NCBI RefSeq assembly: GCF_007677725.1
Contig: NZ_VEDF01000017.1
Span: forward strand, 1-64,000
Origin: Pseudomonas sp. URMO17WK12:I11
Lineage (GTDB): Bacteria; Pseudomonadota; Gammaproteobacteria; Pseudomonadales; Pseudomonadaceae
Direction: 5' to 3'
DNA: 64,000 bases
Shown: positions 9,296 to 18,152 of the stretch, piece by piece
Layout of the letters: each line of letters starts with the position of its first letter
Numbering within the stretch: the first letter of the stretch is position 1
Program-made: the position numbers and the translations under genes
The notes under the pieces: generated by a model
What the model was told of the DNA's origin: nothing
Seen by the model: only the letters and a program-made list of their open reading frames with translations
Databases searched by the model: none

Positions 9296-9723
9296 ATGTA
9301 CCGGACGTATGGCACCCCATTTTCTCAAACGGGTTACCTGCTGCAGATGACCATTTTATTGGCTCCCAATGCACTGCAGAACCGACGCGCCCGCGCCTTC
9401 GGAACCAGTGGGCTGCCGCCAGGCTCGCCCTATTCCGCAACGACGGCTACCAGGCCACGCCACATTCCCTGGTCGAATGCGTGGGCTACCTCGGCAGCGA
9501 TGCTGTTTTATCTGAGAACTTAAGAGGCTTCCATCAAGTTAAAGCTGCTTTCGCCCATGGGAAAAACTCAACCTAACACCCGGACGTCTGTGAAACCGGC
9601 ATGTACAACAACACGCCAGGCTACGATCACCAAAGTGCTTATAACGATCCAGATGGCCGGACTCTTTATGCCACTTTGTATAGCATAGTGAGAATATCAA
9701 AAAATGTACAAATCAAACTGTAA
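9296..9723 (+). pseudogene. vgrG 5' stub plus effector tail remnant
   Basis: An ATG at 9296 opens a decayed VgrG start (GTPFSQTGYLLQMT), which loses frame after about 35 residues. From about 9520 an effector tail reads AAFAHGKNST, CETGMY, YDHQSAYNDPDGRTLYATL and IVRISKNVQIKL, with an in-frame stop inside. It ends at 9721-9723, overlapping the next immunity gene by 20 bases. The histidine-containing motif is kept. Confidence 0.75.
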
Positions 9724-10678
9724 GCGTCAGCCCTACTTCAAGCCAGTTGTATTTTTAGCCGCCATACTAGTTTTTGTATTCAGCGCAGGAGCACACTCAA
9801 TGGCCGAAACAAACACAAGATTTTACTTTGGACGATTTAGCTTTGAAGCACCGAGCACAGACCCTAAGGTATGGTCAGTTTATAAAATCGGCGAAAAGAA
9901 AATCGAGCTAATCAGCAAAAATGGCAAGCACGAACTTGACAAAAGAATAAGTAGCACCATCAGCGAAATAAATAAACTTCACGAAGCTGGATACCCGGCC
10001 TATGCCGAAACAGTACAATTAGATGGCGGCGGGGCTGTCGTTGTTTCAAAGTCTACCGATTATACCTTTGATATATTTTATCTCACCGACAATAATACCT
10101 TGTACAAGCAGCGAGTGGAATTTATTGATCTTGACTCATACAAGAAAGCCATGTCGGTTGTGGTTGAAATAAACGCCAGCATTCATTTCCGAGTGCCTGC
10201 TGCAAAACCACCGGCTGGCACTTTTTCTATAGAAGCCGGCTATATGAATTTCCCGCTGGATAAATTCCCTGAACAAGTGTCTATAGGTTTACCTGTTACA
10301 TCCAAGCCCGGAATCCGCTTGACATTTGACACGCAAGTGATCGGCGCACCTGAAGAAGGACTCATTTCACGTTACGAAAAAAGACGCTCGGGCGTAATCA
10401 CACCTCTTCTGAACAGTGTTCTCTCACGAACAACGCTGATTCGAAAATCAAAAAAAACCGTTAACGGCCTTCAATTCGAAGAAGTACTGCTTAAATCGGC
10501 TGCCGATGGCAAAATATCGTATTCGTTTCGTTTGGAGTATCCCGGCACACCTGAGTCTAGCCTAGAGCCATATACAGTTTTGGAATTGAGTACTGTAGAA
10601 GGCGGTCCGGGGTTTGAAAGCGACGAAGAGGCCCTTCTTTTTTGGGATAAAATTGTCGCATCTCTGGAACGCACATGA
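9704..10678 (+). CDS. Tli4-like immunity protein, copy D
   Basis: This 324-residue protein is the only full-length copy of its subtype. It has a long signal peptide (about 1-34, ending AGAHSMA), then FYFGRFSFEAPSTD. The truncated copy at 16825 shares the FYFGRFSF pattern. The C-terminal half has the usual AGYMNFPLDKF, FDTQVIG and EPYTVLELST motifs. ATG 9704 lies inside the effector tail, so translation may be coupled to it. No intact partner effector is present. Confidence 0.8.
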   Translation: MYKSNCKRQPYFKPVVFLAAILVFVFSAGAHSMAETNTRFYFGRFSFEAPSTDPKVWSVYKIGEKKIELISKNGKHELDKRISSTISEINKLHEAGYPAYAETVQLDGGGAVVVSKSTDYTFDIFYLTDNNTLYKQRVEFIDLDSYKKAMSVVVEINASIHFRVPAAKPPAGTFSIEAGYMNFPLDKFPEQVSIGLPVTSKPGIRLTFDTQVIGAPEEGLISRYEKRRSGVITPLLNSVLSRTTLIRKSKKTVNGLQFEEVLLKSAADGKISYSFRLEYPGTPESSLEPYTVLELSTVEGGPGFESDEEALLFWDKIVASLERT

Positions 10679-10734
10679 ATTATCGAGAAACATTTTGGCA
10701 GCTTAAATATTGAATGAGCTTTAGTATCGCCGCT

Positions 10735-10894
10735 ATTGGCTATTTTCCGTCCTTCCGGATAGAGCTTCCAGACACACCGGAAAATAGCCTAGAGCCTTAT
10801 ATTGTCCTTGAGCTAAGCACCTTAGACATCTACAAGTGACGATGAAGCTATGACGTTCTGGGACAAGATGGTGGGCAGCATGTAGCGCATCTAA
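10735..10894 (+). pseudogene. C-terminal remnant of a further Tli4-like gene
   Basis: The translation gives SFRIELPDTPENSLEPY and VLELSTLD, then a frameshift, then a degraded match to the final FWD region of Tli4-like proteins. It shows that another immunity gene once stood between D and C2. Nothing recognisable remains of its N-terminal half. Confidence 0.7.
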
Positions 10895-10949
10895 ACTAGT
10901 AATCTATGAATTCTATAAAAGGAAAAATTAAAACGGACCGAATCTTCGC

Positions 10950-11284
10950 TGTCCGACCTTCGCAAAGCCGCCGTCTGCAGCAGCTGACCACCCCACTGGG
11001 TGCCGACCAGCTGCAAGCCCATATTCACTTTCGGGCCTAAACTTACACCCGGCGACGGCACTGTTCCAGTTTCCTCATCCGGGAGTTCAAAAGCTTTCCC
11101 AAATGTGAAAGCTGCGTCTGCTCACGGTAAGAATTCAGTGGGTCACCCAAATGTTTGTGAAACTGGCGCTTACAACCAAACTACTGGCTACGAGCACCAA
11201 AATGCCTATAACGGTCCGGACGAACGGACGCTTTACGCCACTCTATATAGCATAGTGAGACTTTCCGCCCATGTTGAAATTTAA
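10950..11284 (+). pseudogene. vgrG 5' stub plus effector tail before copy C2
   Basis: The bases from about 10950 to 11030 encode a VgrG start without its first codons (QSRRLQQLTTPLGADQLQ). Within about 30 bases the sequence becomes an effector tail: GDGTVPVSSS, AHGKNS, CETGAYNQTTGYEHQNAYNG, TLYSIVRLSAHVEI. The tail frame is open from 11000 to the stop at 11282-11284 and overlaps the C2 start by 14 bases. It keeps the catalytic-type Asp and His motifs but no lipase core. Confidence 0.8.
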
Positions 11285-12251
11285 CATTCACCAAGCCTTA
11301 GCGAGCACTCTAAAACTGTTTAGCGTTTTCGCAATAATTTTCTCCTCCACTGCCGAAAGCGGAGCACTAGGCATGAATCCTCGATTAAATACATTTTACT
11401 TTGGGCGCTATTCCATCTCGGCCCCTACAGATGGGTCAGGCATTTGGACGTCTTATAAAATAGTCCAGAAAGACTTGGAGCTCATAAGCAAAAATGGAAA
11501 ACGAGACATCAACAAAAAAGTCGACGGATCCATTAGTGAAATAAATAAGCTTCACAAAGCAGGCTACAAGGAATTTGATCGGAAGATCCCCATGGATGGC
11601 GGCGGCGTTATTGTAGTATCCAAATTAACAAATTATGATTTTGATATATATTACCTAACCTCCAGCAATACGCTTTATCGCCAGACTGTGGAATCAATTT
11701 CAACAGACGCTTTCGATAGGGCCGTAGGACTTGCGAAAGACCTAAATTCGATGATTCATTACCGTCACCCAGACTCGCATCCTCCTGAAGGCACTTTCGC
11801 TGTTGATGCGGGGTATCTGACTCTTCCGTCGGACAAATACCCTGAGCAAGTTTCAATAGGCCTACCTATTTCCACAATCCCAGGGATTCATGTCATTTTC
11901 GATACGCAGGTAATACGAAAACCAGAACCTGGACTGATCGAACGTTACGAGGAGCGTACTGGAGGAATTGTAACTCCAATGCTCCAAAAAGTGCTTACGA
12001 GCACCAAACTTTTGAGAAAAACAAAGAGAACAGTTGCCGGACTACCATTTGAAGAACTTCTGCTGAAAACCCGGGCCAACGACCGAAACTTTTATTCATT
12101 CCGTATAGAGTATCCAGGCACGCCTAAATCGAGCAGGGAACCCTATACAGTTCTCGAACTAAGCACCTTGGATGAAGGCGAAACTTTCAATAATGACGAG
12201 GATGCCATCAAGTTCTGGGACACCTTGGTAAACAGCATCAAACGACTATAA
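11271..12251 (+). CDS. Tli4-like immunity protein, copy C2
   Basis: This 326-residue paralogue of C1 has a near-identical signal peptide (MLKFNIHQ start, TAESGA end) and scattered substitutions through both halves. ATG 11271 lies within the preceding effector tail, whose open frame could supply ribosomes by coupling. Motifs: FYFGRYSISAPTDGSG, VSIGLPISTIPGIH, FDTQVIRKPEPG and EPYTVLELST. It is orphan in this window. The C1/C2 divergence compared with A1/A2 suggests an older duplication, or separate acquisition. Confidence 0.8.
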   Translation: MLKFNIHQALASTLKLFSVFAIIFSSTAESGALGMNPRLNTFYFGRYSISAPTDGSGIWTSYKIVQKDLELISKNGKRDINKKVDGSISEINKLHKAGYKEFDRKIPMDGGGVIVVSKLTNYDFDIYYLTSSNTLYRQTVESISTDAFDRAVGLAKDLNSMIHYRHPDSHPPEGTFAVDAGYLTLPSDKYPEQVSIGLPISTIPGIHVIFDTQVIRKPEPGLIERYEERTGGIVTPMLQKVLTSTKLLRKTKRTVAGLPFEELLLKTRANDRNFYSFRIEYPGTPKSSREPYTVLELSTLDEGETFNNDEDAIKFWDTLVNSIKRL

Positions 12252-12262
12252 CCTACGTCGTC

Positions 12263-12596
12263 ATGGATATGAACTTCGATCCCCCTGCTCTCGCAGAGCA
12301 GCCGCCTGCTGCTGCTGACCACCCCGTTTGGGTGCCGATCAGCTGCAGGCCCAGCGCGCCCACTACCACCCTGGCGACGGAAGAGCCTGCTTTTTCGTCT
12401 TGGTCTCCACCTAAAGAGCCGGGGGCCCAGGGCGCCTTCGCGCATGGGCAGAACAGCGGGCTGTTGAACCAATACTGCAAGAATGCACAATCAATCAACA
12501 GGTTACGGCTATCAAGATGCCTATACCGACAAGGCTGGGCGCACTCGATTTGCGACACTGTATAGCTTAGTTCGCCTATCTGCACAGATCGGCTAA
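12263..12596 (+). pseudogene. vgrG 5' stub plus effector tail before copy A2
   Basis: A VgrG start (ATG 12263, MDMNF then a shifted SRAAACC-like frame) is joined to a tail matching that at 5100-5347. Relative to that tail, a five-base loss around 12480-12500 shifts the frame. The tail's stop TAA is preserved at 12594-12596. The VgrG part here is far shorter than in the 4436 copy, so the two stubs collapsed at different points. Confidence 0.75.
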
Positions 12597-12616
12597 CGGT
12601 GCCCAAGGAGCAGTAA

Positions 12617-13597
12617 ATGCGCAGTATGTATAAAGCTTCTCTAACGCTATTTGCCCTTTGGTTACTCAACATATCCGTTGCGGCCGCAAACGAAATTGAA
12701 GGCAATGCCATGAACGATAAAAACTGGACTACCCATTATTTTGGCCGTTTCGAGATCACCCTACCGAAAGGCTCGGAGATTTCGGCAGACTATAAAATCT
12801 TCAACGAAAATCTTGTACTGGTCAGTAAAAACGGACGCGCCAACCTGCCGATCTTAGTAAACCAAAAAACAGAAGAACTCAAAAAAGGTATTGCTCGAGG
12901 CACCAGCAGTCGTTACGAAAAAACAGTGCCTTTAGACAATGGCAGCATGCTGCTCCTGTCTCGGCTTGGTGAGTTCTACACATTCAATGCATACCTACTT
13001 TCAAATAAAAATACACTCTATCACCTGATGGCAAAAACGATTACCGAAAAAAGCATACCTGGCGGCATTGAAAAAATGCGCCTGTTGAGCAATTCAATTT
13101 TCTTCCGCCACCCCAATGAGGCCCCTCCGCCGGGCGGTTTTGCCATTGAAGCCGGCTATACCACACTCCCCAATGACAAATTCTTTGAGTCCATCTATAT
13201 GGGCGCCCAAATTTCCGGACACCCGGGCACCTATATAAGTCTTCTGACCAAAGGCATCCTAGAGAAAGAACCAACTCTTCTGCAGCGATTTGATAATCAT
13301 GAGTATGACAGCTCCTTAAATGAACTGGCCAACTCGGGCCGGATGCGAACATTGCGAAAACAAAAGCGGAGCATTGGCGACTTAAACGGTGAAGAAGTCG
13401 CGATTAGCACATCGATCGATGGCAAGCAATTTTATGCATTCCAGTTCGAGTACGAAGGAACGCTGGAATCAAATACCCGACCTTACGTTGCCATTGAACT
13501 TGGCACACACGAAGAAGGAAGTAACTTTTCGTCTGACGATGAGGCATTAGCATTCTGGGATCGCATGCTAGCCAATTTCAAACCTCTCTCGGAGTAA
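12617..13597 (+). CDS. Tli4-like immunity protein, copy A2
   Basis: This 326-residue protein is almost identical to A1 (about nine substitutions, several changing charge such as K/E and D/N). It has the same signal peptide and the same AAGGAG ribosome site 8 bases before the ATG. The near identity extends both upstream, into the effector tail, and about 120 bases downstream. Two intact close copies suggest recent duplication or gene conversion. Their surface charge differences could widen the range of lipases bound, which is inference. Confidence 0.8.
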   Translation: MRSMYKASLTLFALWLLNISVAAANEIEGNAMNDKNWTTHYFGRFEITLPKGSEISADYKIFNENLVLVSKNGRANLPILVNQKTEELKKGIARGTSSRYEKTVPLDNGSMLLLSRLGEFYTFNAYLLSNKNTLYHLMAKTITEKSIPGGIEKMRLLSNSIFFRHPNEAPPPGGFAIEAGYTTLPNDKFFESIYMGAQISGHPGTYISLLTKGILEKEPTLLQRFDNHEYDSSLNELANSGRMRTLRKQKRSIGDLNGEEVAISTSIDGKQFYAFQFEYEGTLESNTRPYVAIELGTHEEGSNFSSDDEALAFWDRMLANFKPLSE

Positions 13598-13945
13598 AGA
13601 AAAGACCGTATAGAGTGACTATGCACAATCTATTACGAATAGTCAGTCTATCAGGTTGCGATATTGAGTGAGCCTTTGCGTATGATTCTGAGCGATATCC
13701 AGACCCATCCATGATAGGCGCTCGCCATTATTTTTATCGGCAAGCTTCAGAGATTTTCGGACCACTCGGGCGGCTTTTGCACACGGTAACGATAGCACAC
13801 GTAACCCAGCTGCTTGCAGGCAGGGAATCTATTACGACTCACCTGGCTAGGAACATCAAAGTTCCTATAACGACAAAAGGGTCGCGCTTTATTTGCCAAA
13901 CTTTACAGCATTGTAAGAGTATCCCAGAATGTCATTCTTCAAGAA
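13598..13945 (+). pseudogene. Effector tail remnants between A2 and B2
   Basis: The first 120 bases parallel the DNA after A1, including an imperfect form of its stem-loop and a decayed FAHG-type tail near 13665-13725. From about 13855 an EHQSSYNDK-like stretch and an altered end of the effector tail run into and overlap the B2 start. The open frame 13711-14013 here is not a gene; it crosses these remnants in a different frame. Confidence 0.6.
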
Positions 13946-14921
13946 CACAAACAATCACCAACACCTCCGAAACGTGGTATTTATCACCGCCCTTACATTA
14001 CTTTGTTGCTTAGGACCTGGGCCTGAAGCCGGAGCTAAAAATATGACAACTGACAAAAAGACCTTTTACTTCGGGCGCTATTCTCTTTCGGTTCCCACCA
14101 ACGGAAGCGATATATGGTCATCGTATGAGGTAGTGAAGAAGAGAATTGAACTCATCAGCCAAAATGGCAGGCGCGATCTACCTAAAAGCACTGCGGGAAT
14201 AATCGCCACAATAACTCGCAAGCACAATGCTGGTCATACCGACGCATACGACCATACACTTCCGCTTGACGGCGGAGGGGCAATTGTAGTATTCAAAGGG
14301 CATAGATACAGTTTTTACATTTACTACTTAACAACAAACAATACACTTTATCGTCAAACAGTAGAGTCCATACCGGTGAGCGCTTTTGATAAAGCAGTCG
14401 CCAGGGCAAGAGAACTGAACAGTCTTATCCACCATCGGAATCCCTCGGAGCGGCCACCGAGCCACGCCTTTGCGCTAGAAGTCGGATATATGGATTTGCC
14501 GATGGACAAATTCGATGAGAAAGTCTCAATCGGATTGCCGATATCCTCGGTTCCGGGCATTCACTTGACTTTTGATACGCAAGTGATTGGAAAGCCCGAG
14601 CCCGGACTTTTGACTAGATTTAAGGAGCGGTCGGCGGGCGCTTTGCCTCTTCTAAAAAATTTTCTAGCAAGCTCAAGCGTCATCAGGAAAGGCGCAAGAA
14701 AAGTTGCCGGATTGAATTTTGAGGAGCTATTAATAAAAACCACCACTGAAGGGAGGAACGTTTATGCTTTCCGACTGGAATTTCCAGGCACCCCTGAACT
14801 CAGTCTAGAGCCTTATACAGTTCTTGAACTTAGCACAGTTGATGGCGGCCCCGGATTTGAAAGCGACGAACAAGCTGTCAAGTTCTGGGATGATGTGGTA
14901 GAGAGCTTACAGCGGATATAG
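13929..14921 (+). CDS. Tli4-like immunity protein, copy B2
   Basis: The 330-residue product has an N-terminal hydrophobic export segment (about 15-35) and a mature part beginning PEAGAKN, MTTDKKTFYFGRYS. From there it is nearly colinear with residues 77-378 of B1, differing at roughly one residue in twenty. It shows the non-chimeric form of this type, so B1 can be read as derived. Motifs include LPMDKFDEKVSIGLP, FDTQVIGKPEPG and EPYTVLELSTVDGGPGFES. It is orphan in the window. Confidence 0.8.
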   Translation: MSFFKNTNNHQHLRNVVFITALTLLCCLGPGPEAGAKNMTTDKKTFYFGRYSLSVPTNGSDIWSSYEVVKKRIELISQNGRRDLPKSTAGIIATITRKHNAGHTDAYDHTLPLDGGGAIVVFKGHRYSFYIYYLTTNNTLYRQTVESIPVSAFDKAVARARELNSLIHHRNPSERPPSHAFALEVGYMDLPMDKFDEKVSIGLPISSVPGIHLTFDTQVIGKPEPGLLTRFKERSAGALPLLKNFLASSSVIRKGARKVAGLNFEELLIKTTTEGRNVYAFRLEFPGTPELSLEPYTVLELSTVDGGPGFESDEQAVKFWDDVVESLQRI

Positions 14922-15055
14922 TTCGCCAACTAAGCTGCGGCGTGCACTATAATATATGTCTTTTCGCACCCGCAGCATAATTTAGGCGTAGAGTTTCAAT
15001 TTTATATTCATGGCATTCACCTTCGCTCCGGCTCCATTTGCTGTTAGACGGCCAG
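14922..15055 (+). repeat. Duplicated DNA downstream of the B copies
   Basis: This stretch repeats 7900-8030 (shared GCTGCGGCGTGCACTA and GCATAATTTAGGC words). The A-B block duplication therefore extends past the B stop codon. The similarity ends near 15050, where a different effector tail begins. Confidence 0.75.
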
Positions 15056-15252
15056 GCCAAAATGAAAGGAAAGTTTGGTGTACCTCGTCGCCTGGCGACC
15101 TCGAGCACACAGTGCGAACCTGGGGATCCGGAACGGGATGTAGTAATGACGGTGGGCGCTATTTACGACCCCTTCGATTAGATGATTTCAAGGATGAAAA
15201 GCTAATGGAAGTTAGCATTTTGACTATAAGCTCACGGTGTGACAATGCATAA
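15041..15252 (+). pseudogene. 3' tail of a second effector family
   Basis: The frame gives LLDGQAKMKGKFGVPRRLA, CEPGDPERDVVM and SILTISSRCDNA and stops at 15250-15252. It parallels the tail at 17005-17264 (HFGVPRRLA, CETNDPQYDIVM, SRSENA), and both lead with an 8-base overlap into a lipoprotein immunity gene. It is unrelated to the Tle4 tails. It may come from a Tle3-like (DUF3274) lipase, but that is a weak recollection. No start codon or catalytic core is present. Confidence 0.65.
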
Positions 15253-16102
15253 AGAAATATGGGGAGCATTCTTTTTATTTTTAACCGCCTGTGGGGACTC
15301 GAGTATGAATCAGAATATGCCGAGCGTAGCATTCACCTTGAATGACAGCATCGACAGCATGCTGGCGACAGCGTCGATGAAGCTGACCAAAGATTGCAAT
15401 TCAACAATATGCTTCTATGAATTCAGTACTTCATCCAAAAGCAAAAACAAAGGCACTGCAACGATTGATCCGGGCAGGCAGCCACTTATCTTAAACGACA
15501 TTGTCAGTGCAGCCTTCATTACACACAAAACCGGGTCCATTGACAAAGCCAACATCAGGATAGCTGCATTCCCGTCCAACTCCAAGCACACCAATTCACT
15601 AGACTACTTCATTAGTACGCTGGCCAAGCTGAAAGCCGCCGGATGGCGGCGATATATATTTCCGAATGAAGCGAGAATACCCGGATTTGAAGCAAGAAAA
15701 TTCGACACCTTTGGCGAGGTGCTTGGCATACCCGTCGGAACCGGTCCTTGGGGAGATCCCGCGTTGCCGTTAAGTAAAGACGATTGGCTTTCGAGGCCCC
15801 CGATTAAAACTTGGCATTTCACCAAGGGTGGAAACTACTTGCTTCTTAGTGTACAGCGCGAAAATAGTCCCCAAGCACCTTTAGAGCTTGGCTCTTATCT
15901 TTTTTCGTTACATTTCGAAACGGAAGCCGAGTTTTACAAAAACTTCGTCCCAAACGAGAATCAAGATGATTGGGTAAAGCTCCTCCCCACTGAGCTCAAA
16001 CGAATGGCCCAGGAACGCGCCCAAACCGAAGCATGCCTGAAAAAAATGGGCATCGCCATCGATGAGGACTACCAGGACCCGCCCATTAAGGCTCTGGAAT
16101 AA
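15245..16102 (+). CDS. Putative T6SS immunity lipoprotein, copy E1
   Basis: The 285-residue product from ATG 15245 has a short signal peptide with lipobox LTAC, so it is probably anchored at a periplasmic membrane face. GTG at 15239 is an alternative start. The mature part has a conserved Cys pair (KDCNSTICFYEF) and a WRRYIFPNEARIPG block, and ends in a charged stretch (MAQERAQTEA, DEDYQDPPIKALE) nearly identical to E2. It is not related to the Tli4-like genes. Its overlap with the second-family effector tail and its paralogue in the same context make it an immunity gene by position. The family is not recognised. Confidence 0.7.
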   Translation: MHKEIWGAFFLFLTACGDSSMNQNMPSVAFTLNDSIDSMLATASMKLTKDCNSTICFYEFSTSSKSKNKGTATIDPGRQPLILNDIVSAAFITHKTGSIDKANIRIAAFPSNSKHTNSLDYFISTLAKLKAAGWRRYIFPNEARIPGFEARKFDTFGEVLGIPVGTGPWGDPALPLSKDDWLSRPPIKTWHFTKGGNYLLLSVQRENSPQAPLELGSYLFSLHFETEAEFYKNFVPNENQDDWVKLLPTELKRMAQERAQTEACLKKMGIAIDEDYQDPPIKALE

Positions 16103-16132
16103 CCACCCGATCAGCCCCCCTCAGGAGACTCT

Positions 16133-16624
16133 TTGCCACGTGCCGGTGAAGAAGTGGTGGTCACTTTCCTTGACAACGACACCGACCGCCCGCTGAGCTA
16201 CCTGATCGACCAGCGCGGCAACCACCGCGGCGCCCTGCGCGGCACCGGCTTCGAGCTGCGCACCGACGCCTACGGCGCCCTGCGCGCCCAGCAGGGCCTG
16301 TACCTGAGCACCTGGAAACGCAGCAACGCCCAGGGCGCGCAGCTTGATATCAGCGAAGCCCAGCAGCAGTTGCAGAACAGCGAGCAGCGGCTCAAGACCC
16401 TCTCCGACACGGCCAAGCAACACAACGCCGACGCCCTGCAAGCCGGCCTCGACAGCCTGATCCAGCTCAACGCCGACGCCGATGTCACCTACAGCAGCGA
16501 CAACAGCAGCCCAAGCCAGGGCCCCAGCGAGCAGCAACGCAACGGCGGCGACACCGCCTGGGCCATCCGTAGCGGCGGCCTCGGCGAGACGCCGAGGTAC
16601 CAGAAGCCTCTGCTGATTGCCTAA
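16133..16624 (+). pseudogene. Internal vgrG fragment with a deletion
   Basis: It starts in the VgrG OB-fold region (PRAGEEVVVTFLDNDTDRPL), then jumps at about 16197 to YLIDQRGNHRG, skipping the 55 codons or more seen at 1-167 of this window. It follows the first vgrG to LLIA and stops. The TTG at 16133 is only the first possible codon of the frame. The deletion junction and the lack of N- and C-terminal domains make it a relic. Confidence 0.88.
16198..16623 (+). repeat. Direct repeat copy 2 (vgrG internal segment)
   Basis: This is the partner of 168-594, in the same orientation, with only scattered third-position changes plus a few replacements. It is long enough to serve as a substrate for RecA-dependent recombination. 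Confidence 0.9.
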
Positions 16625-16838
16625 TGTCTCCTCAGCCAGTTCCAGAAATTTCTCAAATGTCAAAGGTGAGTTTGCGCATGGCGCTAATTCTGACCGATAT
16701 CCAGATGCATGCCGAACAGGCGCGCACAATTATACAGAGGGCTATGAGCACCAGAGTACTCATAATGACAAGGATGGAAGAACGCTGTACGCTACTCTTT
16801 ATAGCATCGTGAGAATATCCGCACATGTTTCCATATAA
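16617..16838 (+). pseudogene. Effector tail remnant after the vgrG fragment
   Basis: The open frame reads FAHGANSDRYPDACRTGAH, YEHQSTHNDKDGRT and TLYSIVRISAHVSI. The Asp-containing GDGTVP block has been lost, so this stub is shorter than those at 4955 and 11030. It overlaps the truncated immunity gene at 16825 by 14 bases. Confidence 0.8.
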
Positions 16839-17034
16839 AAAGTCCACGAAAAGAATTAGGCTGCTCATCTCGTTGGTGACCGCATCTTTATGCCTAGTAA
16901 TTAGTTTAAAACGCGGAGCGAACGATATGCAAGACACCACCAACCGTTTTTATTTTGGACGCTTTTCCTTTGCCGCAGACACTACCGGCGAAGATATTTG
17001 GTCTTCAAGACGCTGCTCAACAGTCAGGCGTTAG
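16825..17034 (+). pseudogene. Truncated Tli4-like immunity gene (N-terminus only)
   Basis: ATG 16825 starts a signal peptide followed by ANDMQDTTN, FYFGRFSFAADTTGEDIW, matching the start of D-type copies. Similarity ends at about 17005, where DNA of the second-family effector tail is joined. The 69-residue frame then runs out at 17034. Only about 60 residues of the immunity protein remain, so it cannot form the two-domain fold. Confidence 0.8.
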
Positions 17035-17264
17035 TCGAAGGCCATTTCGGCGTACCTCGTCGGCTCGCTGCATTCAGCACGGCTTGCGAAACGAACGACC
17101 CTCAATACGACATCGTAATGGCTGAAGGTAAGTTGCATAACGTCACGGACAGAATGAAATTCACTGGAAATATTGCAAACAAGTACCACAATCTTGTGCA
17201 GCCCCAGAGCTCCCACATGGAAAGCACAACAAGGACCATTGCCTCTCGGAGTGAAAATGCGTAA
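17005..17264 (+). pseudogene. 3' tail of the second effector family, copy 2
   Basis: The frame KTLLNSQALVEGHFGVPRRLA continues to IASRSENA and stops at 17262-17264, overlapping the lipoprotein gene by 8 bases. It is colinear with the tail at 15041-15252 but distinctly diverged. The upstream junction cuts straight into a Tli4-like gene. No catalytic core remains. Confidence 0.7.
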
Positions 17265-18114
17265 AACCGTGATTATCTTGCTGTTCGCAGCACTGTTTGG
17301 ATGTGAGAACCCGGAAATGAAAAACGACAGACCCACAATCAAAATAAATTTTTACGAATCTATCCAGTCCCTGCTGTCTAAATCGACTGCACCGCTGTCT
17401 AAAGACTGCAATAGTGATATCTGCTTTTTTGAGTTCGACATCTCTTCAGCCAGCCCGAACAAAGCCGTATTGACCGTTGAAAGCAGAAATCAAGCTATGG
17501 TTTTTGACGACGTTATCAGCGCGGCATTAATGACCTACAAAAGTGATACGCTCTCAAACTCGTATGTCACGCTGAATGGCGTAGCGCCAAATAGCGAGCA
17601 CGAACTTGCCATGAATTATTTTAGTGAGCTTCTAGATAAACTCAGCAAGGCGGGATGGCAACGCTATATCTATCCAAACGAGGCGAGAATATCAGCCACT
17701 GAAAGCAGTAAGTTCAAAGATGTGGATGAAGTCCTAGGTACTCCTGTCGCAACGGGCCCATGGCAAGACCCCACCCTTGGCCTGGATAAAAATGGGTGGC
17801 TATCTATGCCAATGTTCAGCAATTGGCTTTTGTATAGAGACAATGAATACCTGAAAGTAACCGTACAGCGTGAAAACGACGCGCAAGCGCCCAGAGAGAA
17901 AGGGTCCTACTTGTTCACCTTGACCTTCCGGAGTGAAGCCGATTTTTACAAGGGCTTCGTTGATGACGAAGACCGCGAAAACTGGAAAGCTCTTGTACCT
18001 GCCGAACTCAAACGCATGGCCCAGGAACGCGCCCAAACCGAAGCACGCCTGAAAAAAATGGGCATCGCCATCGATGAGGACTACCAGGACCCGCCCATCA
18101 AGGCCCTGGAATAA
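17257..18114 (+). CDS. Putative T6SS immunity lipoprotein, copy E2
   Basis: This 285-residue paralogue of E1 has lipobox LFGC at about residues 13-16, KDCNSDICFFEF and WQRYIYPNEARIS motifs, and VTVQRENDAQAP near residue 205. The last 40 codons (AELKRMAQERAQTEA to PPIKALE) and about 20 bases after the stop are nearly identical to E1, although the middle regions differ. The longer frame from 17173 is rejected because ATG 17257 directly begins a lipoprotein signal and overlaps the effector tail as in E1. The middle region probably faces the toxin. Confidence 0.7.
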   Translation: MRKTVIILLFAALFGCENPEMKNDRPTIKINFYESIQSLLSKSTAPLSKDCNSDICFFEFDISSASPNKAVLTVESRNQAMVFDDVISAALMTYKSDTLSNSYVTLNGVAPNSEHELAMNYFSELLDKLSKAGWQRYIYPNEARISATESSKFKDVDEVLGTPVATGPWQDPTLGLDKNGWLSMPMFSNWLLYRDNEYLKVTVQRENDAQAPREKGSYLFTLTFRSEADFYKGFVDDEDRENWKALVPAELKRMAQERAQTEARLKKMGIAIDEDYQDPPIKALE

Positions 18115-18152
18115 CCACCCGATCAGCCCCCACTCAGGAGCCCCCCTTAGTC

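Noticed and set aside
13711..14013. 100-codon frame upstream of copy B2
   Set aside because: It runs out of frame through recognisable effector-tail remnants and into the B2 start, so it is not a gene.
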